From: Microbacterium ginsengiterrae
Lineage (GTDB): Bacteria > Actinomycetota > Actinomycetes > Actinomycetales > Microbacteriaceae
Direction of reading: 5' to 3'
Length of the DNA stretch: 64,000 nt
Assembly: GCF_014205075.1 (NCBI RefSeq)
Contig: NZ_JACHMU010000001.1
Location: 1,240,001 to 1,304,000, forward strand
Position numbers and translations under genes: made by a program. Shown here one piece after another: positions 7,098 to 16,248 of the stretch (position 1 is its first letter; each line of letters begins with the position of its first letter). A model generated the notes under the pieces. That model was not told the origin of the DNA. It did not search any database and saw only the letters and a list, made by a program, of their open reading frames with translations.

Positions 7098-8776
7098 CGC
7101 AGCTCGACGTCGGAGTGCACGCCGACATCGCCGGGAGCCGCGGACATCGACGAGACGGTCGCCGGCGTGGTGGCCGGGCAGTCGGCGGTCTCCGTCTGGA
7201 TCCCGTTCAGGCCGAGCTCGTCGAGCTTCGCCATCGCGGCATCCAGCGTCCAGCCGGTGACGTCGGGCAGCGTCACCCGTCCGCTGGCGACCACGACGTT
7301 CACCACGGTCTTGGGGGCGACCTCATCGCCCTCGCGGACGTTGGAGACCTCGAGGACCGTGTCGGCGGCGCTGTCAGGGTCGTTGCGCTGGATCACGCTG
7401 CCCAGTTCCAACCCGACGGCGTTGAGCGCGTCCTTCGCGGCGGACTGGGAGAGACCGACGAGATCGGGGACGGCGACGGTCTCCGCACCGGTCGACACGT
7501 ACAACGTGACCCGCTCGCCGACCTTCACAGACTGTCCGGCCTCGGGGTCGGTGCGGATGACGTTGTCCTCGGTGATGTCGGCGCTGGACTCGTACACGAT
7601 CGTCGACTGCAGATCGAGTTCCAGCAGGTCGGCCTGGGCGCGTTCGTACGACACGTCCACGAGGTCGGGGACCTCACGGGCGGATGCCGGTGCCTGTTCG
7701 CCACGCGGCATGAGGATCACCCACAGCAGCACGGAGATCAGCAGGACGGCGAGGAGCGCCACACCCGCCCAGATCCAGGCCACCGGTGGGCCGGCCTGCG
7801 TGCGGGTCATGGTCGTGTCCGTGCTGAGCTGGCGCAGCGACCGCGCCGTCTCCTGCGCCTGACGGGGGCTCGCCCCGTACAACTCGCTCGTCAGCGCACC
7901 CAGCTGTCTCTTGGTCGGTGCCTTGCCGGAGACGGCGGTGTCGAGCGCGAGGCGGAAGCTCGCGGCATCCGGGTACCGCTGATACGGGTCCTTCGCCAGC
8001 GCACGCAGCACGACGGGGTCCAGAGCACCGGGGGCGTTCTCGTTCACCTCGGTCGGCGCGACCGGTGCCTCGCTGACGTGCTGGTAGGCCACCGCGACGG
8101 GCGACTCGCCGCGGAACGGCTGACGCCCGGTGAGCAGTTCGTAGAGCACCACACCCGTGGAGTACAGGTCGGCTCTGGCGTCGACCGGTTCGCCCTTGGC
8201 CTGCTCCGGCGAGAAGTACGCGGCCGTTCCGAGGATCTGCGTCGTCTCGGCGACCGTCGACGAGGAGTCCGACACCGCGCGCGCGATCCCGAAATCCATG
8301 ACCTTGACCTGGCCCTTGTCGGTGATCATGACGTTGCCGGGTTTGATGTCCCTGTGCACGACACCGGCCCGGTGCGAGTAGTCGAGTGCCTCGAGGATGC
8401 CGTCGACGTAGCGGATCGCGTCGTCCACCGGCACAGGGCCCTCGGCGATGATGTCCTTGAGCACGCGCCCTGTGACGAGCTCCATGACGATGTACGGTTC
8501 GCGCGCACCGCCGGGCCCTGCCTCCGTGGAGGCCGGGTCACCCGCGTCGAACACGCGCACGATCGAAGGATGCGACATGCGCGAGGCCGACTGTGCCTCG
8601 AGGCGGAACCGGGTGCGGAATGCGGTGTCGCGGGCGAGGTCGGGATCGAGGATCTTGATGGCGACGTCGCGTCCGAGGGTGAGGTCGTAGCCGCGGTACA
8701 CCTTGGCCATGCCACCGTGGCCGATGAGGTCGTCCACGCGGTATCGCTCAGCGATGATGCGCGGCTCTGATGTCAC
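7079..8776 (-). CDS. pknB: PASTA-domain Ser/Thr protein kinase PknB
   Basis: Transmembrane kinase that senses peptidoglycan fragments and phosphorylates cell-wall and division proteins. In 565 residues: glycine loop GHGGMAKVYRG (19-29), Lys41, catalytic HRDIKPGN (Asp142), DFG at 161-163, activation loop with Ser/Thr-rich SDSSSTVAETTQ, one membrane helix at 332-354, and three extracellular PASTA repeats starting near residues 369, 437 and 504. Mycobacterial PknB has four PASTA repeats. It is the last gene of the fhaA-to-pknB run and is dephosphorylated by the PstP encoded in the same cluster, by analogy with mycobacteria. Confidence 0.95.
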   Translation of the reverse strand: MTSEPRIIAERYRVDDLIGHGGMAKVYRGYDLTLGRDVAIKILDPDLARDTAFRTRFRLEAQSASRMSHPSIVRVFDAGDPASTEAGPGGAREPYIVMELVTGRVLKDIIAEGPVPVDDAIRYVDGILEALDYSHRAGVVHRDIKPGNVMITDKGQVKVMDFGIARAVSDSSSTVAETTQILGTAAYFSPEQAKGEPVDARADLYSTGVVLYELLTGRQPFRGESPVAVAYQHVSEAPVAPTEVNENAPGALDPVVLRALAKDPYQRYPDAASFRLALDTAVSGKAPTKRQLGALTSELYGASPRQAQETARSLRQLSTDTTMTRTQAGPPVAWIWAGVALLAVLLISVLLWVILMPRGEQAPASAREVPDLVDVSYERAQADLLELDLQSTIVYESSADITEDNVIRTDPEAGQSVKVGERVTLYVSTGAETVAVPDLVGLSQSAAKDALNAVGLELGSVIQRNDPDSAADTVLEVSNVREGDEVAPKTVVNVVVASGRVTLPDVTGWTLDAAMAKLDELGLNGIQTETADCPATTPATVSSMSAAPGDVGVHSDVELRYCTGE

Positions 8777-8825
8777 TTCTTGATCCCTCTGATTCGGCTA
8801 CGGTGCGGCTGTGGTCAAGGCTACT

Positions 8826-10559
8826 TCAGCCCTCGCCGTCCTCCGGCGGGGTCTCGTCCTGGTTCTCGGCCGCGACGATCGGCACGGACATCTGCGGAGA
8901 CGGGCCGGACTCGCGCTGGTCGCTGCCGCCGCCGGAGCACATCGCGGTGTACGTCGCCGTCGCCGTGAGGCCCTCGCCGCCCAGCGTGATGTCCGCGCTG
9001 CGGGTGCCGGGGTCGAAGGTCCGGGTCGTGCTGCCGTCGCTGAAGGTCGCGTTCGTGATGTTCACGTTGTAGCCGCTGAGGTTCCCCGTGCCGCTCGGGC
9101 AGGTGAAGTTCGTCCAGTTCAGCGTGACGGTCGTTCCGGTGACGGGGTCGCCGGTGATGGTCGGAGCGTTCTGTGGGGCGCCGATCTGCACGCGGTCGGC
9201 GTACAGGGTCAGCGTGATCGATGCACCCTGCTCGAGGTCGCCGCGCGGGTTGACGGACTCGACGGTGCCGACCTGCTCATCGGAGGGGGCGGCGGTCGAA
9301 CCGGTCTGGCACACGGGCGAGAGCCCGGCCTCGGTCGCCCTGGCCATGGCGTCATCGCAGCTCAGGCCGACGAGACCGAGGGAGTCGACGCTGATGCGCG
9401 TCGGCTCGGGAGTCGGCTCGGGCGTGGGCGTCGGCGTCGGTGTCGGCGTCGCGCTCGCCGTGGTCGGAGCAGGCTCGGGCTCACCCGGGTTCAGCAGTGT
9501 GAACAGGGTGCCACCGAGCACGATGACGAGGAGAGCGATCAGGGCGATGAGCGGCCACGTCCACGGGCTGCGCTTCTTCTTGGCCGCCTCGCCCTCGACG
9601 GGCTCTTCGGTCGGCACCTGCGCGGTGGTCGGCAGGATGCGCGTCGTACCGTCGTCGCCCGTGGTGAGGATGCGCGTGGCGTCATCACCGGCGACACCGC
9701 CGGTCGCGATGGCCGGCACCGCGATCGCGGCGGAGTTCAGGTCGCCGCGGCGCAGCGCCTGCGCGGCGCGGGCGACGGTCGCCGAGGATGACGGCCGGTC
9801 GGCCGGCTTCTTCGCGATCATCGCCATGACGAGGTTCTGCACCGGGATCGGCACGGTGGGCGGCAGCGGAGGGGGCTGCTCGTTGATCTGCGCCATGGCG
9901 ATCGCGACCTGGGACTCGCCGGTGAAGGGGCGCTTGCCCGCGAGGCTCTCGTACGCGACGATTCCCAGCGAGTAGGTGTCGGTCGCCGGCGATGCCGGGT
10001 GCCCCGAGGCCTGCTCGGGGGAGAGGTACTGCACCGTGCCCATGACCTGACCGGTGGCCGTCAGCGGCACCTGGTCGGCGATGCGGGCGATGCCGAAGTC
10101 GGTGATCTTCACCCGGCCGTCGGGGGTGATGAGAAGGTTGCCCGGCTTGATGTCGCGGTGCACGAGACCGGCGGCGTGTGCCGCCTGCAGTGCGGACGCC
10201 GTCTGAGCGACGATGTCGAGCGTCTTGTCGGAGCTCAGCGCGCCGTCGCGCTCGAGGATCGTCGACAGCGCCTCGCCGGGGACGAGTTCCATGACGAGGA
10301 AGGCGCTGCCGTTCTCCTCGCCGTAGTCGAACACGCTGGCGATGCCCTCGTGGTTGACGAGTGCGGCGTGACGGGCCTCTGCGCGGAAGCGCTCGAGGAA
10401 CCCGGGGTCGCCCATGTACTCGTCTTTGAGGATCTTGATCGCGACGGTCCGCCCGATGACATGGTCTGTGGCCTCCCAGACCTCACCCATGCCACCGATC
10501 GCGATCCGCGACTGAAGCTCGTATCGCCCACCGAACGACACACCCTGCGTCGGCCTCAT
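8826..10559 (-). CDS. pknA: Ser/Thr protein kinase PknA-like, with extended extracellular part
   Basis: Second kinase of the cluster, 577 residues. The kinase domain has AIGGMGEVWEA (20-30), Lys42, HRDIKPGN (Asp136) and DFG at 154-156. After a Thr-rich juxtamembrane segment (TRILTT, TTRILPTT) comes a basic KKKRSP, a membrane helix at 334-356, a TPTPTPEPTPEP linker (about 370-386), one PASTA-like repeat (388-453) and a fibronectin-III-like domain (about 463-545). The outer part has four Cys (401, 417, 487, 541). Mycobacterial PknA has no such ectodomain. Its ATG overlaps the pbpA stop as ATGA. Confidence 0.9.
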   Translation of the reverse strand: MRPTQGVSFGGRYELQSRIAIGGMGEVWEATDHVIGRTVAIKILKDEYMGDPGFLERFRAEARHAALVNHEGIASVFDYGEENGSAFLVMELVPGEALSTILERDGALSSDKTLDIVAQTASALQAAHAAGLVHRDIKPGNLLITPDGRVKITDFGIARIADQVPLTATGQVMGTVQYLSPEQASGHPASPATDTYSLGIVAYESLAGKRPFTGESQVAIAMAQINEQPPPLPPTVPIPVQNLVMAMIAKKPADRPSSSATVARAAQALRRGDLNSAAIAVPAIATGGVAGDDATRILTTGDDGTTRILPTTAQVPTEEPVEGEAAKKKRSPWTWPLIALIALLVIVLGGTLFTLLNPGEPEPAPTTASATPTPTPTPTPEPTPEPTRISVDSLGLVGLSCDDAMARATEAGLSPVCQTGSTAAPSDEQVGTVESVNPRGDLEQGASITLTLYADRVQIGAPQNAPTITGDPVTGTTVTLNWTNFTCPSGTGNLSGYNVNITNATFSDGSTTRTFDPGTRSADITLGGEGLTATATYTAMCSGGGSDQRESGPSPQMSVPIVAAENQDETPPEDGEG

Positions 10560-12010
10560 CTGTTAAGCACCGCCTCAATGATCTTCTTCGCGATCGGGGC
10601 GGCGAGCGTGTCACCGGATCCCGACTGTCCAATACCGCCGCCGTTGTCGACGACGACCGCCACAGCGATCTGCGGATCGTCCGCCGGCGCGAAGCCGGTG
10701 AACCACAGTGTGTACGGTTCGTCGCCGTCGTTCTCCGCCGTTCCCGTCTTACCGGCAACGGCGACTCCGTCTATTCTTGCACCCTGCGCTGCGCCGTCCG
10801 CGACGCTCGCGACCATGGCGGCGGTCACGTCGTCGGCGTCCTCGGCCTCGACCGCGCGACCCAGCTCCTCGTCCGCGTACTCGCGGACCGTCGACAGGTC
10901 GTTTCCGATCACGGCATCCACCAGACGGGGCTTCATCACGATGCCGTCGTTGGCGAGTCCGGCCGAGATCATCGCGACCTGCATGGCCGTCGCGGTGACC
11001 TGTCCCTGGCCGAACCCGGTCAGCGCGGTCTGCGCGTCGTCGAGGGCTCGGGGGTAGCTGGACGCGGTGACCGCCAGGGGCGTCGTGAACTCCTGGTTGA
11101 AGCCGAACTTCTCGGCCATCTCGAAGATGGTCTGGCTGCCGAGTTCGACGGCGAGCTCCGCCATCGGGATGTTGCAGCTGAGCTTGACCGCGTCGGCGAT
11201 CGTGACCGTGGCCCCCGGTCCGCATGTGCCGCCGGAGGCGTTGGAGATCTGCGCCGATGAACCGGGAAGTGTGTACCGCGCGGGGTTCGGGAGCGTCGAC
11301 TGCGGGGTCCAGTCGCCGCTGGCGTACGCCGCGGCCGCGACGAGGATCTTGAACGTCGAACCAGGGGGGTGGATCTCGTTCGTGGCGGCGTTGATGAGCG
11401 GGTTCGGCTTCTGCGCGTCGAAGGCGTTGTACGCCTCCTCGGCCTGGGTCGCGCTGTGGACGGCGATGGCGTTGGCGTCGTAGCCGGGGGTCGCGACCAT
11501 CGCGAGGATGCGACCGGTGGACGGCTCGAGCGCGACCACCGCGCCTTCGAGGCCGTCCAGTGCCTCGTACGCGGCTCGCTGCGCGACCGGATCCACCGTC
11601 ACCTCGACGCTGAAACCGCGCTGCGGCTGCCCGGAGACGATGCGCTCGATCTCTGAGAGGAAGGCACTGGCGCCGGTGCCGGACAGGTCGGCGTTCAGGG
11701 CGTTCTCGATGCCGGTGGACGACTGCAGCGCGGGGTTGAAGAACCCGGTGATGTCGGACCACATGGGCGAGTCCTCGTACACGCGCTGGTAGCGGAACTC
11801 GTCATCCGCGGCGACGGATGACGCGATCGGTGTGCCGCCGGCGATGATCGCGCCGCGCTGGATCTCGTAGCTGTCCATGAGGGATCGCGTGTTGTGGTCG
11901 GTCTGCGCGAGCTGATCGGCCTGGACCACCTGGATCCAGCTGGTGGCCACCAGCAGGGACAGGAACATGAACAGCATCACGATGCTGAGCCGGCGGATCT
12001 CCTTGGTCAT
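10556..12010 (-). CDS. pbpA: penicillin-binding protein PbpA (class B transpeptidase)
   Basis: Class B transpeptidase that cross-links peptidoglycan together with the RodA polymerase encoded just upstream. The 484-residue protein has one N-terminal membrane segment (RLSIVMLFMFLSLLVATSWI), a dimerisation-type domain, and the three active-site motifs: STFK in PPGSTFKILVAA (about residue 227), SCN in KLSCNIPMAE, and KTG in VAGKTGTAEN near residue 415. Its ATG overlaps the rodA stop by one base (TGATG) and its own stop overlaps pknA. It is expected to be a substrate of the clustered kinases. Confidence 0.95.
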   Translation of the reverse strand: MTKEIRRLSIVMLFMFLSLLVATSWIQVVQADQLAQTDHNTRSLMDSYEIQRGAIIAGGTPIASSVAADDEFRYQRVYEDSPMWSDITGFFNPALQSSTGIENALNADLSGTGASAFLSEIERIVSGQPQRGFSVEVTVDPVAQRAAYEALDGLEGAVVALEPSTGRILAMVATPGYDANAIAVHSATQAEEAYNAFDAQKPNPLINAATNEIHPPGSTFKILVAAAAYASGDWTPQSTLPNPARYTLPGSSAQISNASGGTCGPGATVTIADAVKLSCNIPMAELAVELGSQTIFEMAEKFGFNQEFTTPLAVTASSYPRALDDAQTALTGFGQGQVTATAMQVAMISAGLANDGIVMKPRLVDAVIGNDLSTVREYADEELGRAVEAEDADDVTAAMVASVADGAAQGARIDGVAVAGKTGTAENDGDEPYTLWFTGFAPADDPQIAVAVVVDNGGGIGQSGSGDTLAAPIAKKIIEAVLNR

Positions 12011-13395
12011 CAGCCGATCACCACCCTCGGCTGACGGCGGACGCCGTCGGATATGCGCAGCAGCAGCGCGACGATCAGCCAGTTCGCCACGAGGGAGGAG
12101 CCGCCGGCGGCGAGGAAGGGCGTGGTGAGGCCGGTGAGCGGGATCACCCGCGTCACACCGCCGACCATGATGAACACCTGCAGGGCGATCGTGAAGGACA
12201 GCCCTGTCGCGAGGAGCTTGCCGAAGTCATCCTGCCCGGTGATGCCGATCCGGATGCCGCGGCTGACGAAGACCATGTACAGGCAGAGAATCGCGAACAG
12301 GCCGATGAGGCCGAGCTCCTCGCCGAGGCTGGGGATGATGTAGTCGCTCTGCGCGAGCGGGGTGATCTGCGGGCGTCCCTGGCCGAGACCGGTGCCGATC
12401 AGCCCGCCGTGGGCGAGGCCGAAGATGCCCTGCACGAGCTGGTGACCGGCATCCAGCGGGTCGACGACGTCGAAGTCGAACGCGAACAGCCAGTTGGTGA
12501 AGCGGCCGCGGACGTAGGCGAGCACCTGGGTGGCGGCGAAGACGCCGACGGCGACCATCGCCAGTCCGATGAGCACCCAGCTCGTCTTGCCGGTGGCGAC
12601 GTAGAGCATCGCGATGAACAGACCGAAGATGAGCATTCCGGTGCCGAGGTCGCGCTGGATGACGATGATTCCCAGCGAGATCAGCCAGACGACGATGACG
12701 GGACCGAGCTCGCGCATCCGGGGCCATGTCATCCACAGGAAGCGCTTGCCGACCGAGGTGAGGCTCTCCCTCGTGCGGACGAGGTACCCGGCGAAGAAGA
12801 TCGCGAGGCAGATCTTCGCGATCTCGCCCGGCTGGAAGGAGAAGATCCCGCCGATCGACACCCAGACGTCGGCGTTGGCGCCCGTGGCGCCGAGGCCGGG
12901 GATGAACGGCAGCAGCAGCAGGACGATTCCCGCGAGGCCGAACAGGTAGGTGTACCGGAAGAGGACGCGGTAGTTGCGCAGCAGGATGACGACGGCGATC
13001 GCGCCGGCCAGCGAGATGGCCGTCCAGGCGAGCTGCTTCGTCGAGAACGCGGCCCAGCCCGTGTATCCGTTGGCGATGTCGATCCGGTAGATCATCGCGA
13101 TGCCGAGTCCGGTGAGGAGGGTCGCGATGGGCAGGACGAAGGGGTCGGCATCCGAGGCGACGACGCGCAGCACGAAGTGGAGCGCGAAGGCGAGGATCGC
13201 CAGGCCGCCGCCGATGAAGAGGATGAACGGGTCGATGAGCCCGAGCGCCCCGAGCTGCACGAGGGCGAGGGCGGCACCGCTGATCGCGCAGGCGAACAGC
13301 AGCAGCCAGAACTCGCGGTTGCGCTGCGTCTGCGGCAGGCGCATCCGCTTGAGGGCCTTGATGACGGAAGTGTCGGCGGCGACGTCGGTGCTCAT
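12010..13395 (-). CDS. rodA: FtsW/RodA/SpoVE family peptidoglycan glycosyltransferase
   Basis: SEDS-family integral membrane polymerase of lipid II. The 461-residue protein has about 12 hydrophobic segments and the family signatures GIFSFQPGEIAKICLAIFFA, GTGLGQGRPQITP, SDYIIPSLGEELGLIGLF and PLTGLTTPFLAAGGSSLVANW. The long loop carrying the conserved residues lies between the later helices as usual. The ATG start at 13395 overlaps the pstP stop (ATGA). It pairs with the adjacent pbpA to form the elongation synthase. Confidence 0.95.
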   Translation of the reverse strand: MSTDVAADTSVIKALKRMRLPQTQRNREFWLLLFACAISGAALALVQLGALGLIDPFILFIGGGLAILAFALHFVLRVVASDADPFVLPIATLLTGLGIAMIYRIDIANGYTGWAAFSTKQLAWTAISLAGAIAVVILLRNYRVLFRYTYLFGLAGIVLLLLPFIPGLGATGANADVWVSIGGIFSFQPGEIAKICLAIFFAGYLVRTRESLTSVGKRFLWMTWPRMRELGPVIVVWLISLGIIVIQRDLGTGMLIFGLFIAMLYVATGKTSWVLIGLAMVAVGVFAATQVLAYVRGRFTNWLFAFDFDVVDPLDAGHQLVQGIFGLAHGGLIGTGLGQGRPQITPLAQSDYIIPSLGEELGLIGLFAILCLYMVFVSRGIRIGITGQDDFGKLLATGLSFTIALQVFIMVGGVTRVIPLTGLTTPFLAAGGSSLVANWLIVALLLRISDGVRRQPRVVIG

Positions 13396-14723
13396 CCGAT
13401 CACCTCGCTGTCCGTCGTGTGCGCGGCGCCCTCAGGGGTGCTCGTCGGAGTGGGTGTCGGTGCGATCGTCGGCGGCGGGGTCTCCCCGGTCACGGCCTGC
13501 TCGCCCGCGCGGAGCCGATCGACGATCGCCATGGCGTCTGCGAGGGAACGGGCGTTGATCGTGCGTTCGACGGAGGAGCGCTGGTACGGCGGCAGGTTCG
13601 CCAGCAGGATGCCGGTGTCCTCGATCTCGGTGGACAGCGTGATCGGTCCGATGCTCTGCTGCACGCCCTGGAAGATCACGACGCTGTCCTCGTCGGCGCC
13701 GACGAAGTAGCGGGTCTGCGTCCAGCTGTATGCGAGGAAACCTCCGCCGGTGAGGGCGAGGATGACGATGACGAGTGCAGCGATCCAGCCGATCCGGCGG
13801 CGCCTGGCGCGGCGGCGATCCTCCTCGATGAGCTCTTCGAGGTAGTCGGCTGCCGGCTCGAAGTGCGACGGCTCGTTCGCGGCCTGGCGGACGGGGTGCA
13901 GCCAGCTCGGACGGTTCACGCGGGCGGCGGGGATGAGCACGCCGGAGGGCGTGGAGGCCGCGCCGACGATGGTGGGGGTGCCGGAGGAGAGCGGATGCTG
14001 CCCGCCGACGTCCACGAGGACGATGGTGACGTTGTCCGGGGCGCCGCCGTCGAGCGCCTGCTTGAGCAGGTTGTCCGCTGTGCGCCCTGGCGGGAGTCCG
14101 AGGCGCATGGCCTTGAGGATGTGGGGCTCGTCGACGACGCCGGAGAGGCCGTCGGAGCACAGCAGCCAACGGTCCCCTGGGAGCGTCGGCATGACGAACA
14201 TGTCGAGCTCCGGATCGTTGTCCATGTCGCTGAGCACGCGCATGAGGACGGAGCGCCTCGGATGGTACCTGGCCTCTTCCGGCGTGATGCGGCCGGAGTC
14301 GACGAGCCGCTGCACGAAGGTGTGATCCGCCGTGATCTGGGTCAGTTCGTCGTCGCGGAACAGGTAGATGCGCGAGTCGCCGATGTGGCCGATGACGGCG
14401 TGATCGTCGACCATGATGATCGCGCTGACCGTGGTGCCGAGACCGGCGAGCTCCGGGCGCTCCTTGGCCGCGCGGATGAGGTCGCCCGCCGCCGTGGTCG
14501 TCGCCGCCTGCAGGGAGGCCTGCGCGTCGTCGGTGGACGAGTAGACCTGGTCGAGCTGCTCGAGCTGTTGGATGGCGAGCGTGGAGGCGACGTCGCCTCC
14601 TGCGTGTCCGCCCATGCCGTCGGCCACGGCGAAGAGATTCGCCCCGGCGTAGCCGGAGTCCTGGTTGTTGGACCGGACCTTTCCCGTATGGGAGATCGCG
14701 GCGCTGGAGCCTTCGAACACCAT
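13392..14723 (-). CDS. pstP: PP2C-type Ser/Thr phosphatase PstP
   Basis: Metal-dependent phosphatase that reverses PknA/PknB phosphorylation. The catalytic domain (about 1-240 of 443) shows the PP2C metal-binding motifs VADGMGGHAGGDVAS near residue 35, GDSRIYLFRD, LLCSDGLSGVVDE and PDNVTIVLVDVG. A linker, a basic RRRARRRRIG stretch and one membrane helix (about 310-335) follow, then an extracellular part ending in a PTIAPTPTPTSTPEG Pro/Thr-rich tail. Its position between fhaB and rodA is conserved in actinobacteria. Confidence 0.95.
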   Translation of the reverse strand: MVFEGSSAAISHTGKVRSNNQDSGYAGANLFAVADGMGGHAGGDVASTLAIQQLEQLDQVYSSTDDAQASLQAATTTAAGDLIRAAKERPELAGLGTTVSAIIMVDDHAVIGHIGDSRIYLFRDDELTQITADHTFVQRLVDSGRITPEEARYHPRRSVLMRVLSDMDNDPELDMFVMPTLPGDRWLLCSDGLSGVVDEPHILKAMRLGLPPGRTADNLLKQALDGGAPDNVTIVLVDVGGQHPLSSGTPTIVGAASTPSGVLIPAARVNRPSWLHPVRQAANEPSHFEPAADYLEELIEEDRRRARRRRIGWIAALVIVILALTGGGFLAYSWTQTRYFVGADEDSVVIFQGVQQSIGPITLSTEIEDTGILLANLPPYQRSSVERTINARSLADAMAIVDRLRAGEQAVTGETPPPTIAPTPTPTSTPEGAAHTTDSEVIG

Positions 14724-14730
14724 GCCGGGG

Positions 14731-15243
14731 TCAGGCTCGCAGCTCGAATGTCGTGGCGCCGACCTTGACGGTGTCGCCGATGCCGATCGAGACGGGGGAC
14801 GTGCCGAGGCGCTTGCCGGACAGGAAGGTCCCGTTCGTCGAGTCGAGGTCCTGGATCGCCCAGGTGTCGCCGCGCAGCAGCAGCCGGGCGTGGTGGCTGG
14901 AGGTGTAGTCGTCGCGGATGACGAGGCCGGACTCGCTCGAGCGGCCGATCGTCATCGGTTCGGTGCCCAGCGGCAGCTCGAGGCCGGCCTTGGGGCCCGA
15001 GGTGATGACGAGCTTCGACACGGAGCGGGTGGTGGCCGCACCGCCGCTCTGGCCGCTGCGGGGAGCGGCCTTCGGCGCGGGGGCCGGCGCGGCGGCCGGT
15101 GCACCGGTGGCGGCCTCGGCGGGGAGCTTGCGCACCTTCACGCCGAACAGGTCGGCGCGCAGGGAGTACACGACGCCGAACACGAAGAACCACAGCAGCA
15201 CGAGGAAGCCGATGCGCAGCAGCAGGAGGACCAGTTCACTCAT
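14731..15243 (-). CDS. fhaB: FHA-domain protein FhaB (FipA-like)
   Basis: A 170-residue protein with an N-terminal membrane helix (LVLLLLRIGFLVLLWFFVFGVVYSL), an Ala/Pro-rich linker and a C-terminal forkhead-associated domain that binds phosphothreonine: TIGRSSESGLVI, DDYTSSHHARL, DSTNGTFLSG. In mycobacteria FhaB links phosphorylated partners such as FtsZ/FtsQ and MurJ to division. It lies between fhaA, whose stop it overlaps by four bases, and pstP, starting seven bases later. Confidence 0.92.
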   Translation of the reverse strand: MSELVLLLLRIGFLVLLWFFVFGVVYSLRADLFGVKVRKLPAEAATGAPAAAPAPAPKAAPRSGQSGGAATTRSVSKLVITSGPKAGLELPLGTEPMTIGRSSESGLVIRDDYTSSHHARLLLRGDTWAIQDLDSTNGTFLSGKRLGTSPVSIGIGDTVKVGATTFELRA

Positions 15244-15932
15244 CTGTGCACTCCGCTCGGGTTCTCCGCGGCGATCGGGACCACGCGGAACACGAGGTCG
15301 GTGCGTCCGATCGTGATCGTGGTGTCCGTCGGCAGCGGCGATTCGCGCACCTTCTCGCCGTTCACCTTCGTGCCGTTGGTGGAACCGAGGTCGCGCATCA
15401 TCGCGCGCTCGCCGTCCCAGAGGATCTCGACGTGCTTGCGGCTGGAGCCGGCATCCCCGATGGTGATGTCGGCATCGCTTCCGCGACCGATCACGGTGCG
15501 CGCACGCGTGATCGGATGACGGCGGCCGTCGACATCGACGACGGCCTGCCAGCTGACCCTGCCCTCGATCGTGCCCGAGTTCACCCGGACCGTGCCGGTG
15601 GCGACCTTCTCGTCGGACTCCAGGGCGATGAAGAGCGGACCGGCGAAGCTGTACCCCTGCGCGGTGGCATGCGCCGTGAGCAGGGCGTGCAGCTCGTCCG
15701 TGAGGGCGCCGCCGAGCGCGCGCATCCGGTCGTGGTCGTCGACGCTCAGCCGCACGACGTAGCTGTTGGGCGCGATGATGCGATCACGGCTGACGACGGC
15801 GGCTTTGATGTCGGCTTCACGGCGGATCGCCGAGGCGATCTCCACCGGCTGGATGCCGCTGCGGAAGGTCTTGGCGAACGCGCCGTTGACGGCGCGCTCC
15901 AGACCTTTCTCAAAGCTGTCAAGTAGTCCCAC
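15240..15932 (-). CDS. fhaA: DUF3662 and FHA domain protein FhaA
   Basis: A 230-residue protein with an N-terminal DUF3662 (GLLDSFEKGLERAVNGAFAK, EIASAIRREAD) and a C-terminal FHA domain (VIGRGSDADITIGDAGSSRKH, RDLGSTNGTKVNGEKV). FhaA is a substrate and adaptor of PknB in peptidoglycan synthesis. GTG 15932 is chosen over more upstream starts because AGAGGAG lies five bases before it and the family's N-terminal motif begins there. It is first in the minus-strand run down to pknB. Confidence 0.92.
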   Translation of the reverse strand: MGLLDSFEKGLERAVNGAFAKTFRSGIQPVEIASAIRREADIKAAVVSRDRIIAPNSYVVRLSVDDHDRMRALGGALTDELHALLTAHATAQGYSFAGPLFIALESDEKVATGTVRVNSGTIEGRVSWQAVVDVDGRRHPITRARTVIGRGSDADITIGDAGSSRKHVEILWDGERAMMRDLGSTNGTKVNGEKVRESPLPTDTTITIGRTDLVFRVVPIAAENPSGVHR

Positions 15933-16076
15933 TGGGCTCCTCTGGCATGGCGGCGGTAGCAACATCGTAGCCAGGTGTTCTGAATAACCCCCGCTGGCGG
16001 GGCTTCGACGCGCGTTCTGAGTCGTCCGAACTGCGTGATATCCTCGTGAAGTTGAGTTCTTCGGAACGAGACGCTC
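15933..16076 (-). promoter_or_regulatory. promoter region of the fhaA-pknB operon
   Basis: On the minus strand TACGAT (15969-15964) is the best -10 candidate, giving a leader of roughly 25 bases before the GTG of fhaA. A compact hairpin, ccccgc/gcgggg with a TG loop (15989-16002), lies just upstream of it. No clear -35 is visible. The interval also precedes the oppositely oriented tRNA-Leu and so must hold that promoter too. Confidence 0.45.
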
Positions 16077-16159
16077 GCGCGAGTGGCGGAATGGTAGACG
16101 CGCTGGCTTCAGGTGCCAGTGTCCTTATGGACGTGGGGGTTCAAGTCCCCCCTCGCGCA
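16077..16159 (+). tRNA. tRNA-Leu (anticodon CAG)
   Basis: The sequence folds as a class II tRNA: acceptor stem GCGCGAG/CTCGCGC (16077-16083 and 16152-16158), anticodon arm CTGGC-TTCAGGT-GCCAG with anticodon CAG, a short variable arm, and T arm GGGGG-TTCAAGT-CCCCC. The discriminator base is A and the CCA end is not encoded. A leucine tRNA directly beyond fhaA is the arrangement of M. tuberculosis as well. Confidence 0.95.
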
Positions 16160-16194
16160 CAGAATGTCCTCAGGACACGCTGTGCGTAGATGAT

Positions 16195-16235
16195 AGAGCC
16201 GGTCAGAATCACATCTGACCGGCTCTTCTTCTTTC
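16195..16235. terminator. strong bidirectional terminator
   Basis: agagccggtcaga (16195-16207) and tctgaccggctct (16214-16226) form a perfect 13-bp stem with a six-base loop, followed by TCTTCTTT. It ends the tRNA-Leu transcript and, being symmetric, may also stop the DUF2804 gene that ends at 16249 on the other strand. Confidence 0.85.
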
Positions 16236-16248
16236 AGGGACCTGCTGG

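Noticed and set aside
9420..9470. GTCGGC-type hexamer repeat
   Set aside because: It encodes the TPTPTPEP linker of the PknA-like kinase and is not a separate repeat element.
13396..15239. Separate promoter inside the fhaA-pknB run
   Set aside because: Genes overlap or are separated by at most seven bases in this stretch and no convincing promoter box could be told from coding sequence.
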